From the NCBI GenBank assembly GCA_009780915.1, contig WQZD01000014.1, positions 1-64,000 on the forward strand: DNA of 64,000 nt. The letters are read 5' to 3'. Origin of the DNA: Propionibacteriaceae bacterium. GTDB lineage: Bacteria > Actinomycetota > Actinomycetes > Propionibacteriales > Propionibacteriaceae. The notes below the pieces were generated by a model that worked only from the letters and a program-made list of their open reading frames with translations, did no database searches and had not been told where the DNA came from. Below are positions 54,909 to 63,242 of this stretch, piece by piece; positions within the stretch are counted from its first letter, which is position 1, and the number at the start of each line of letters is the position of its first letter. Position numbers and translations under genes: made by a program.

Positions 54909-55607
54909 TCAGCCCTGATCAGCGAGGAGTTTCTTCAACTGGGTCAAGGTCATGTCGGCACCATTACCATGATGCTCGGGATCCGTCAGAGAACTGAGCA
55001 ATTGGAGCTTCCCACCGTTGTTCATCCGCCATACACCCAACTCCAGGGAGACACAGGCGTAATACGGATTGATGACCACTCCATCAGTATCCGCCGGATC
55101 GAAGGTTCCTAGCAGGATGGCCAGATCCTGCCCGACATAGTCTGGCAGCCATGGAGCTCGGTCCTCACGCACCATCCAGCCATTCAGGTACCCCCCGTAT
55201 TGAGAGACCTCAATGATCTGACCGGGCTTGAGGTCCCCCATCCACACATCCACCACCTCCATGGCAGTGATCGCCCATGGCACTGGCGCGGGGGTGTACA
55301 CATAAGGGGGATTGGGATCGCCAGTCGCTGGGTCAAACCCCGTGTCAGTGTCCACCTGCTCAGGCGCCTGATACACCTCGTACCTCACCGACACAGGACG
55401 CGCCCTAACAGCGTATTGAACGCTGGGGAGCACCTGCCGTAGGTCCGTCTTATCGATCCTGTCGAATATCACATAATTTGTGCCCTCCACCGTCGGCATA
55501 GGATCAGTGATCGTCACGTCCATCGGAGATGACGCACACCCTGACACGGCCATCGTCATGGCGAGACACGCCGCAGAAACTATATGGTTACGTTTTATGA
55601 ATAACAT
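54909..55607 (-). CDS. Lipoprotein A of a triplicated family
   Basis: The 232-residue product starts with a short basic stretch and a hydrophobic signal ending in the lipobox V-S-G-C, so it should be lipid-anchored outside the membrane. The mature part is shared with lipoproteins B and C: V-R-Y-E-V-Y-Q-A-P-E-Q-V-D-T-D-T-G, W-M-G-D-L-x-P-G-Q, Y-G-G-Y-L-N-G and a C-terminal H-H-G-N-G-A-D-x-T-L. I recognise no family. It is the last gene of an operon that begins with the protease at 57189-58328, and the most diverged of the three copies. Confidence 0.82.
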   Translation of the reverse strand: MLFIKRNHIVSAACLAMTMAVSGCASSPMDVTITDPMPTVEGTNYVIFDRIDKTDLRQVLPSVQYAVRARPVSVRYEVYQAPEQVDTDTGFDPATGDPNPPYVYTPAPVPWAITAMEVVDVWMGDLKPGQIIEVSQYGGYLNGWMVREDRAPWLPDYVGQDLAILLGTFDPADTDGVVINPYYACVSLELGVWRMNNGGKLQLLSSLTDPEHHGNGADMTLTQLKKLLADQG

Positions 55608-55656
55608 GCCGTCACGTTTCCTCTATTTGCAATAGTCCCAAGGCGACCACTCGATC

Positions 55657-55692
55657 CCTGCCAGCCAGTGACCTTAGTCCCCGGCTGGCAGG
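55657..55692 (-). repeat. Intercistronic 10-bp hairpin, copy 1
   Basis: CCTGCCAGCC and GGCTGGCAGG form a perfect 10-bp stem with a 16-base loop, 11 bases after lipoprotein B. The whole ~95-base gap is nearly the same as the gap at 56405-56499. There is no T run. Confidence 0.65.
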
Positions 55693-55702
55693 AAATCTTG
55701 GG

Positions 55703-56404
55703 TCACCCCTTGTCAGCCAGGAGTTTCTTCAATTGAGCCAGGGTCAGGTCAGCCCCATTGCCATGGTGGTCGGGATCCGTCAGAGAACTGAGCAACTGGA
55801 GCTTGCCACCGTTGTTCATCTTCCATACCGCCAACTCCAGCGACACACAATCGTAGTACGGATCAAGAACCACCCCACCGGTATCCGCCGGATCGAAGCG
55901 GAAGAGGAGGATCGCCAGATCCTGTCCGACATAATCGGACAGCCACGGAACCCTCTCCTCACGCACCATGTAACCATTGAGATATCCACCATATTGGGCG
56001 ACCTCGATCGTCTGCCCCGGCATCAGATCCCCCATCCACACATCCACCACCTCCATGGCGGTTATCGCTGACGGCGTTGGCGTGGGAGTGTAGACATAGG
56101 GTGGATAAGGGTCACCAGTGACAGGATCGATCCCGGTGTCGGTGTCCACCTGCTCAGGCGCCTGATACACCTCATACCGCACCGACAGTGGGCGCACCCG
56201 GACCGCATACTGCACAGAGTGAAGCACCTCACTCAAGTCGCTCGGTCCAACTTTGTCCATGATGACATAGTTCGTTGCTATGGGAGTCGGCACAGGGTCA
56301 GTCCGTCCCGCGTCGAGCGGAGCCGGGGCACAAGCACTCAATCCCCCCATGGCCACCGCGAGACACACCACAGAAATCATATGATTTCGTTTTATGAATA
56401 ACAT
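55703..56404 (-). CDS. Lipoprotein B of a triplicated family
   Basis: The 233-residue paralogue has the signal sequence M-L-F-I-K-R-N-H and lipobox L-S-A-C. I use the ATG at 56404, aligned with A and C, with GAGGAAACGG upstream. A longer in-frame start at 56503 would read through the intercistronic hairpin. It lies one 797-base duplication unit away from A. Confidence 0.84.
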   Translation of the reverse strand: MLFIKRNHMISVVCLAVAMGGLSACAPAPLDAGRTDPVPTPIATNYVIMDKVGPSDLSEVLHSVQYAVRVRPLSVRYEVYQAPEQVDTDTGIDPVTGDPYPPYVYTPTPTPSAITAMEVVDVWMGDLMPGQTIEVAQYGGYLNGYMVREERVPWLSDYVGQDLAILLFRFDPADTGGVVLDPYYDCVSLELAVWKMNNGGKLQLLSSLTDPDHHGNGADLTLAQLKKLLADKG

Positions 56405-56453
56405 GCTGTCCCGTTTCCTCAATTTGCAATAGCCCCAAGGCGACCACCCGATC

Positions 56454-56489
56454 CCTGCCAGCCAGTGACCTTTGTCCCCGGCTGGCAGG
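56454..56489 (-). repeat. Intercistronic 10-bp hairpin, copy 2
   Basis: This has the same CCTGCCAGCC/GGCTGGCAGG stem as copy 1 and again lies 11 bases after a lipoprotein stop. The exact 797-base distance to copy 1 shows a tandem duplication of gene plus spacer. Confidence 0.65.
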
Positions 56490-56499
56490 AGATCTTGGG

Positions 56500-57201
56500 T
56501 CACCCCTTGTCAGCCAGGAGTTTCTTCAACTGGGCCAGGGTCAGGTCGGCCCCATTGCCATGATGCTCGGGATCCGTCAGAGAGCTCAGCAATTGGAGCT
56601 TTCCACCGTTGTTCATCTTCCAGACCGCCAACTCCAGTGACGAACAAACGAAATACGGATTAATCACGACTCCGCCGGTGTCCGCCGGGTCGAAGGTCGC
56701 TAGCAAGACGGCCAGATCCTGCCCAACATAGTCCGGCAGCCATGGGACTCCATCCTCACGCAGCATGTATCCGTTCAGGTATCCCCCATATTGGGAGACC
56801 TCGATGGTCTGTCCCGGCGTCAGATCCCCCATCCACACATCCACCACCTCCATAGCGGTTATCGTCCATGGCGCCGGATCGGGGGTGTACACGTAAGGCG
56901 GATAAGGGTCACCGGTCACAGGGTCAATCCCCGTATCGGTGTCCACCTGCTCAGGCGCCTGATACACCTCATACCGCACTGATAGCGGACGCACCCGAAC
57001 CGCATACTGCGCATTCGGTAGCACCTCACTGAGACTGTGCAGCTCAGTTCGGTCAATGAGAATATAGCCGGTGGCTGTGGGCGTCGGCACAGGGTCGCTG
57101 GCCACCTCGTCCATCGGAGCCGACGCACAGGCAGACATCACCCCTGTCACCACGATAAGACACAGCCCCGAGTATATGTGGTTACGTTTCATGAATAGCA
57201 T
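56500..57201 (-). CDS. Lipoprotein C of a triplicated family
   Basis: The 233-residue product has signal M-L-F-M-K-R-N-H and lipobox M-S-A-C. Its start overlaps the last 13 bases of the protease gene, so translation is likely coupled. The function is unknown; the coupling suggests a partner, inhibitor or foldase of the protease. Confidence 0.84.
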   Translation of the reverse strand: MLFMKRNHIYSGLCLIVVTGVMSACASAPMDEVASDPVPTPTATGYILIDRTELHSLSEVLPNAQYAVRVRPLSVRYEVYQAPEQVDTDTGIDPVTGDPYPPYVYTPDPAPWTITAMEVVDVWMGDLTPGQTIEVSQYGGYLNGYMLREDGVPWLPDYVGQDLAVLLATFDPADTGGVVINPYFVCSSLELAVWKMNNGGKLQLLSSLTDPEHHGNGADLTLAQLKKLLADKG

Positions 57202-58328
57202 GCTGTCACGTTTCCTCTGTCAAAAGTAGTGGGCGAGATAAGAGTGGCTCGATTCCGATCATGATTCATCAAGGACCACGTCCCAAGTGGTGCCGGATTA
57301 TCCCTAAGGCTTAACGCATGACCAAGTTCGTGAGTCGCCGTGCTGGCGAACCACGAGTCATAGGTGGCGCCACTGGCCCCCGTCTGACTGGAAATCATCT
57401 GATGATAGACGCTGATGGTGAAATCAGAAGCCCCCGGAGGGCGGGAATAGGAACCATATACAAGAACGGATGTATCCTGAACATTGACGGAGGCACGTAC
57501 TTCTGCCATTGATCGAGTGTCGACAGTCATCCGTGAGGCCGCCCCGGGCGACCAACTGATATTCACCCCGATGCCAGCGGAGTTCCACCGCGCACGCGCC
57601 GCATCGAACAACTGTGTCGTCGCGTTACCAGGAGTGTAGTAGACCCAGAACTGCCGCGTCGGCATCCCACGGTCATTGCAGTCCATGAACCGCCCCTCGG
57701 TGGCGGACCCCAACGGCCCGAACCGGTACAACACACCACCGATCATCTGATTGCCGCCGACCATACGACCATCCTCGCCGGGGCGGAAGTAGAACCGGTA
57801 GACCCCGTCGCCCCCCCGTAGGTCCTGCCAGCCAGTCACCATGCGACCCTGGCTGGTGAAGTAGTACCAATCCCCGGTGATCTTCTGCCACCCGGTCATC
57901 ATCCTTCCTGACTCGTTATCCGGGAGGAAGCAATACCAATACCCGTCAATCTTGCGCCACCCGATGACCATGCGACACGACTGTCCCGTCGGGTCGAAAT
58001 AGTAGACGAGGCCGCCGATGGTCATCCACCCCATCGCAGCCCGACCCGACTCCCCATCGGGTATCAAATAGTACCAATCCCCGGCGATCTTCTGCCATCC
58101 ATACAATAGATGACCAGTCGACGGATCCAGGTAATACCAGTTGGAGCCAACCCAGCGCCATCCGAACTGCATGACGCCGTCGCCATACAGATACCAGTAG
58201 CCACCAGTTTTCGCCCATGAATATGACACCGCGGCCTGCGCCGCCGGAGCTGCGGTGGCCACCATGCCACCTATCCCCGACATCGCCAGGGCCACCGCAG
58301 TCACTATCAGTATGAATCTCCTTTTCAC
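57189..58328 (-). CDS. Secreted zinc metalloprotease with cell-wall-binding repeats
   Basis: The ~379-residue product has a signal peptide (cleavage near A-Q-A-A, residue 32). About seven aromatic cell-wall/choline-binding-type repeats of ~20 residues follow (G-W-x-x-I-x-G-x-W-Y-Y-x), covering residues 36-205. The C-terminal domain has the metzincin motif H-E-L-G-H-A-L-S-L-R-D (333-343) and a Met-turn S-L-M-N. The third ligand Asp, not His, points to the snapalysin-like group. I prefer the GTG at 58328, with GGGAGG five bases upstream, over the ATG at 58361. The enzyme probably sits on the wall and cuts surface or host proteins. Confidence 0.87.
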   Translation of the reverse strand: MKRRFILIVTAVALAMSGIGGMVATAAPAAQAAVSYSWAKTGGYWYLYGDGVMQFGWRWVGSNWYYLDPSTGHLLYGWQKIAGDWYYLIPDGESGRAAMGWMTIGGLVYYFDPTGQSCRMVIGWRKIDGYWYCFLPDNESGRMMTGWQKITGDWYYFTSQGRMVTGWQDLRGGDGVYRFYFRPGEDGRMVGGNQMIGGVLYRFGPLGSATEGRFMDCNDRGMPTRQFWVYYTPGNATTQLFDAARARWNSAGIGVNISWSPGAASRMTVDTRSMAEVRASVNVQDTSVLVYGSYSRPPGASDFTISVYHQMISSQTGASGATYDSWFASTATHELGHALSLRDNPAPLGTWSLMNHDRNRATLISPTTFDRGNVTACYS

Positions 58329-58358
58329 CTTAGCCTCCCTGCTAATTTTTGAGATATA

Positions 58359-58393
58359 CAATCAATCATGCTGATGATTATTGTGAAACTATA
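58359..58393 (-). promoter_or_regulatory. Protease promoter with palindromic operator
   Basis: The -10-like TATAGT (58393-58388) is followed, at the expected start site, by an imperfect palindrome: CAATCAATCAT (58359-58369) and ATGATTATTG (58374-58383). The surrounding 190-base gap (58329-58518) is much more AT-rich than the rest of the window. Repression at the start site is inferred. Confidence 0.5.
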
Positions 58394-58518
58394 AGCAGGC
58401 GCAGCAGACCCGTCAAGAGGTATCTCGGCATGTGAGATTGCGTCTTACTAATTGTGATGCCAGGAGGCCTCGCCCCCACGAAGCGAGCGGTCGTCGACTG
58501 GCAAGTTCCCGAAGCGGG

Positions 58519-59070
58519 CTAACCCCAGGCAGTGTCCACCACCAAAGCTCGACGACCTCCCAACCCAGGGATCGTGACGACGTCATCCTCCGACACGGAC
58601 GACTGAAGAACGACGAGATTCGGCGCATCCACAAGGTGGCGTTCCGCACTCCTGATGCCAGTTCCCGAATATCCATCAGGAACCATGATTGCCAGACGAG
58701 CGCCGTTCTCGTCGCCGACCTTGAGCCACAGGATGTCACTGGCATCGTTCTGGCGGGGATTACACGCTCCAGAACTCTCCTCAGCAGATTCGACCACCAC
58801 AAGGCAACTCTGCAAGGCATCACGCACAGCGAAGTACTGATTTCCCAAGACATCAGTCGCAAGCAAGCGTGCTGTGTCGAGGCTCACCTGAGAAGAATCG
58901 CCCGTGTAACCTGCGGCCGCCGTCCGGTCATCGTCGCTTTGAGGACGCTCCAACACGCTGTACGTGAAACCACCAGGCCTGCGGACACCCATACCCTCCG
59001 CCAGCGCGATGCCGCCCACCACCACAACGGCGATGACCACAGCCACAACAACGAGAAGGCGACGACGCAT
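58519..59070 (-). CDS. Membrane-anchored or secreted hypothetical protein
   Basis: The 183-residue protein has an N-terminal hydrophobic segment (about 5-26) after M-R-R-R and a soluble external part with two Cys (near residues 88 and 102) that may form a disulfide. I do not recognise the family. Its ATG lies three bases after the stop of a 29-codon ORF that has a much better ribosome site, so translation may be coupled. Confidence 0.7.
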   Translation of the reverse strand: MRRRLLVVVAVVIAVVVVGGIALAEGMGVRRPGGFTYSVLERPQSDDDRTAAAGYTGDSSQVSLDTARLLATDVLGNQYFAVRDALQSCLVVVESAEESSGACNPRQNDASDILWLKVGDENGARLAIMVPDGYSGTGIRSAERHLVDAPNLVVLQSSVSEDDVVTIPGLGGRRALVVDTAWG

Positions 59071-59073
59071 GAC

Positions 59074-59163
59074 TCACCATCTCGTGCGCGTCATCGCAGC
59101 CCCGGGAGTCTTCCCCTCCGGCGTAGCGACTTCGTCATTGTTCACTTCCCATACCCGCTCCAT
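59074..59163 (-). CDS. 29-codon leader ORF upstream of the hypothetical membrane protein
   Basis: The ORF encodes 29 residues, starting M-E-R-V-W-E-V-N-N-D, and has a near-perfect GGGAGGAATC site before its ATG. It stops three bases before the next gene (TGA-GTC-ATG). It could be a leader peptide that controls or delivers ribosomes to the next gene, or simply a small protein. Confidence 0.45.
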   Translation of the reverse strand: MERVWEVNNDEVATPEGKTPGAAMTRTRW

Positions 59164-59230
59164 GATTCCTCCCAACCAGAGCTTCACGGTATCTCGTATA
59201 TCCAACCGTACACTCCCCACCACCCACGCG

Positions 59231-59303
59231 TACCCCCAGTCGGATTCGAACCGACACTTGGTCGATTTTAAGTCGACTGCCTCTGCCGTTGGGCTATGGG
59301 GGC
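59231..59303 (-). tRNA. tRNA with UAA anticodon (Leu by codon), short variable loop
   Basis: A 73-base cloverleaf fits fully on the minus strand. It has a 7-bp acceptor stem (last pair G-U), D arm GCC/GGC, anticodon stem GTCGA/TCGAC with loop CTTAAAA (anticodon UAA), a 5-base variable loop, and T arm GTCGG/CCGAC with loop TTCGAAT. The discriminator is A, and CCA is not encoded. By codon it is tRNA-Leu, but true tRNA-Leu has a long variable arm, which is missing here. Confidence 0.8.
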
Positions 59304-59310
59304 CCAGCCC

Positions 59311-60240
59311 TCATGATCTCATAAGTTGTGACGCCGCGCCATCAAGGATGTCGGTCTCCCGTACCGTCATGGGACGACCGGTACGGCGGGTGATCTCGGA
59401 GCAGATCAGAGCGCCGGTGGCGATGACCTCGGCCCTCTCGGGTTGCAGGCTCGGGTACTGGTCGATGGTGTCGGCCACCGTGAGGGTGGACAGTCGGTCA
59501 CAGATCGACTCGATGTCATCGACAGACATCTGGGAGTTGTGCACGGCGGCACGATCGTACACGGCCAATCCTTGGTTCATGCCCGACAGGGAAGTCATCG
59601 TGCCGGCGACCCCGATGCAGACGGTCACGCCGTCCAGCCCCACGTCGCAGCAGTCCAGGAGGTCGGCGACGAACGCGCGCGCAGCCGTGATCTCATCCGC
59701 CTCAGGAGGATCATGCCGCAAGATGCGTTCACGGATTCTGACCGAGCCCATGTTCAGGCTGGTCTTCTCGCGCACCTGGCCCGACGCCGTCCCCCGGATC
59801 AGTTCGGTGGACCCTCCGCCGATGTCGACGACGAGGACGCCGGGCTCGGCGGAGTCGCAGCCCAACGGCCCGCCCGCCAAGGCGCCGAGGAAGCTCAGTT
59901 GCGCCTCCTCGTCCCCAGAGATCACATCGGGGGTGACACCGAGCCGGGACTGGATGCCAGCAAAGAACTCTCCCCTGTTCGAGACATCGCGCGCCGCCGA
60001 CGTGGCTACGAATCGTACCTTGTCGACCTGGGATTCGGCGATGACGCGGGCGTACGACTCCGCGGCTACGAACGTGCGTCGCAGAGCCTCAGGGTTGAAC
60101 AACCCCGTGGCGTCGACACCCTCCCCGAGCCGTACGAACTCCAGGCGGCGATCCACCTCGGCCACAGGACCGATCCCGTCGCCGTCGGCGATCAGCAGTC
60201 GCATGGTGTTCGTGCCGCAATCCACGACCGCGACTCTCAT
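59311..60240 (-). CDS. ppx: Ppx/GppA family exopolyphosphatase
   Basis: This enzyme cleaves polyphosphate or the 5' phosphate of pppGpp. The 309-residue chain has the ASKHA-type phosphate loops D-C-G-T-N-T-M-R-L-L (near residue 7) and D-I-G-G-G-S-T-E-L (near residue 140). It is the short actinobacterial form (Ppx2 type) without the C-terminal HD domain. The ATG at 60240 has GGAGGAGG upstream and overlaps the stop of the DUF501 gene. Confidence 0.94.
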   Translation of the reverse strand: MRVAVVDCGTNTMRLLIADGDGIGPVAEVDRRLEFVRLGEGVDATGLFNPEALRRTFVAAESYARVIAESQVDKVRFVATSAARDVSNRGEFFAGIQSRLGVTPDVISGDEEAQLSFLGALAGGPLGCDSAEPGVLVVDIGGGSTELIRGTASGQVREKTSLNMGSVRIRERILRHDPPEADEITAARAFVADLLDCCDVGLDGVTVCIGVAGTMTSLSGMNQGLAVYDRAAVHNSQMSVDDIESICDRLSTLTVADTIDQYPSLQPERAEVIATGALICSEITRRTGRPMTVRETDILDGAASQLMRS

Positions 60241-60827
60241 GCGTCCTCCTCCGGGGCGCCATGGCCGCAAGCGTCGGCGCTCGGCGTGAGCTGGGGCACG
60301 CAGGGCGTGGCCCAGAAATCGCCCAGCGCCGCCAACGCCTCATCGCCGAAGGGATTGACCCCGGGGCCTGCGGCCAGCGCGTGCCCGACCAGCGCGTGGA
60401 GGCATTTGACCCTCTCGGGCATCCCCCCGGCCGACACATGGTCGATCTGGGGCGCCACCATGCCCAACTGCTGGGCCAACGCCTGGCGGTCGGCGAGGTA
60501 CGCACGGTGGGCAGCCTCGTACCGGTCGGCCAGATCCGGGTCCGTCCGCAACCGCTCGGTCATCTCCGCCATCATCCCGGAACCCTCCAGGGTCGAGACG
60601 GCCTTCGTCGCCCGCGGGCAGGTCAGATAGTACGTGGTGGGGAACGGGGCGCCGTCGGGCAGCTGCGGCGCGGTCATCACCACGCCGGGCTTGCCGCAGG
60701 GGCATCGCCATGCGACCTTCACCGCGGCCCGGGGGACGCGGCCCAATTGGGCCTCGACCGATGCCGCGTCAGCGGGGTCGAGGCTCGACCGCTGATGGTC
60801 AGCGGCGAAAGATGTGTCAGGTGTCAC
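60237..60827 (-). CDS. DUF501 family protein
   Basis: The 196-residue actinobacterial protein has the DUF501 pattern: C-P-C-G-x-P-x-V near residue 48, P-F-P-T-T-Y-Y-L-T-C-P, E-G-S-G-M-M-x-x-M, and V-K-C-L-H-A-L-V-G-H-x-L-A-x-G-P-G-V-N-P. The Cys pairs suggest metal binding. The function is unknown; it is nearly always found between ftsB and ppx. The GTG at 60827 overlaps the ftsB stop (GTGA), so I do not use the longer open frame upstream. Confidence 0.9.
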   Translation of the reverse strand: MTPDTSFAADHQRSSLDPADAASVEAQLGRVPRAAVKVAWRCPCGKPGVVMTAPQLPDGAPFPTTYYLTCPRATKAVSTLEGSGMMAEMTERLRTDPDLADRYEAAHRAYLADRQALAQQLGMVAPQIDHVSAGGMPERVKCLHALVGHALAAGPGVNPFGDEALAALGDFWATPCVPQLTPSADACGHGAPEEDA

Positions 60828-61441
60828 CGGGGGGTCTCCACACCGTCGGGTCCGATGGTCGCCGGGCCGGTGGGCTGGGCGCCCTCGGGAGGGGTCGGCT
60901 GGTCCGCCGCCGACAGGCTGGCCCACAAGGTGTCGTACCACGGGGTGGGCGTGGTGTCGTCCACGGCAGGGGTCAGGCCCACCGTGCCGCCGATGATCTG
61001 GCCGTTGGCGTCGATGACGCGGTAGCCCACCTCGCCGGGCATGACCCATCCGAGGCGGTCCCGGGCCTGGGCGCGCACGTACGCGGGATCCTGCCAGCGT
61101 TGGAGCTGGTCGTTGAGGTCGGCGATCTGGGCGTTGTGGTCCGCGATCTGGGCGTTCGCCTCGGCGATGTCGCGTTGCTGACTGAGGTACACCGAATAGC
61201 TGGACACGAAGGTGACCACGAGGACGGCCAGGGTGGCGACCAGGGCGAAGACCCGCTGTGCCATCCCCAGCGCGAAGGCGGAGACCACTTTGCCACGGGC
61301 GCCGCCGGACGCCTGGGCACGCGACGTCTTCGGAGGGGCTCCCACCCCTGGCTGAGGGCCTGTGCGCCCCCTGGGCTCACGCCGAACTCCGGGCCGGGTG
61401 GTGTCCCGGCTCGGAGTTCGGCGTGGAGGCTGTGAAGGCAT
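60824..61441 (-). CDS. ftsB: Septum formation initiator FtsB/DivIC
   Basis: This is a bitopic divisome protein. The 205-residue chain has a long basic, Pro-rich cytosolic start (1-62), one membrane helix (about 63-83), a coiled coil (about 87-115) with repeated I-A-D-x-N-x-Q, and the FtsB box D-P-A-Y-V-R-A-Q-A-R-D-R-L-G-W-V. A Pro/Thr-rich tail follows. It starts right after eno and overlaps DUF501. Confidence 0.9.
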   Translation of the reverse strand: MPSQPPRRTPSRDTTRPGVRREPRGRTGPQPGVGAPPKTSRAQASGGARGKVVSAFALGMAQRVFALVATLAVLVVTFVSSYSVYLSQQRDIAEANAQIADHNAQIADLNDQLQRWQDPAYVRAQARDRLGWVMPGEVGYRVIDANGQIIGGTVGLTPAVDDTTPTPWYDTLWASLSAADQPTPPEGAQPTGPATIGPDGVETPR

Positions 61442-61444
61442 ATG

Positions 61445-62800
<1,356 letters not shown>

Positions 62801-63124
62801 TCAGGCGTCGGTCGGGGTCGCCTCGGCGCCGTCCTTGTCGCCACGGGGGATCTGCTGATGGTGGCGCACGACTTCAGTGACGATGAAGGTCAGCACTTTC
62901 TCGGCGAATTCCGGGTCGAGTTGAGATTTCTCAGCCAGGGCTCGGAAGCGGCGCACTTGCTCGGCCTCGCGTTCGGGATCGGCCGGAGGCATGTTCAGGC
63001 GGGCCTTGATCTCACCCACGTGCTGGGTGATCTTGAACCTCTCGGCCAAGAGATGGATCAGGGCCGCGTCGAGGTTGTCGATGGACTTGCGGGCCTCGGC
63101 CAGGTCCTGCGGAATCTGGGTCAT
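62801..63124 (-). CDS. Chorismate mutase (AroQ type)
   Basis: This enzyme turns chorismate into prephenate for Phe and Tyr. The 107-residue all-helical domain has R-K-S-I-D-N-L-D-A-A-L-I-H-L-L-A-E-R, K-I-T-Q-H-V-G-E-I-K and a C-terminal tail. It resembles the single-domain actinobacterial enzymes activated by DAHP synthase. It lies about 66 bases upstream of eno in the same direction. Confidence 0.88.
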   Translation of the reverse strand: MTQIPQDLAEARKSIDNLDAALIHLLAERFKITQHVGEIKARLNMPPADPEREAEQVRRFRALAEKSQLDPEFAEKVLTFIVTEVVRHHQQIPRGDKDGAEATPTDA

Positions 63125-63242
63125 GACGGTCTCCTCACTCCCCTAAGGGTAGTGGCTGAGCGCCCCTGATTCATCCCGTCTCGATCCGACGCGACGCCGG
63201 GACACGCCCGCACGACGCCCGATCATAGACGAGAATGGACGG

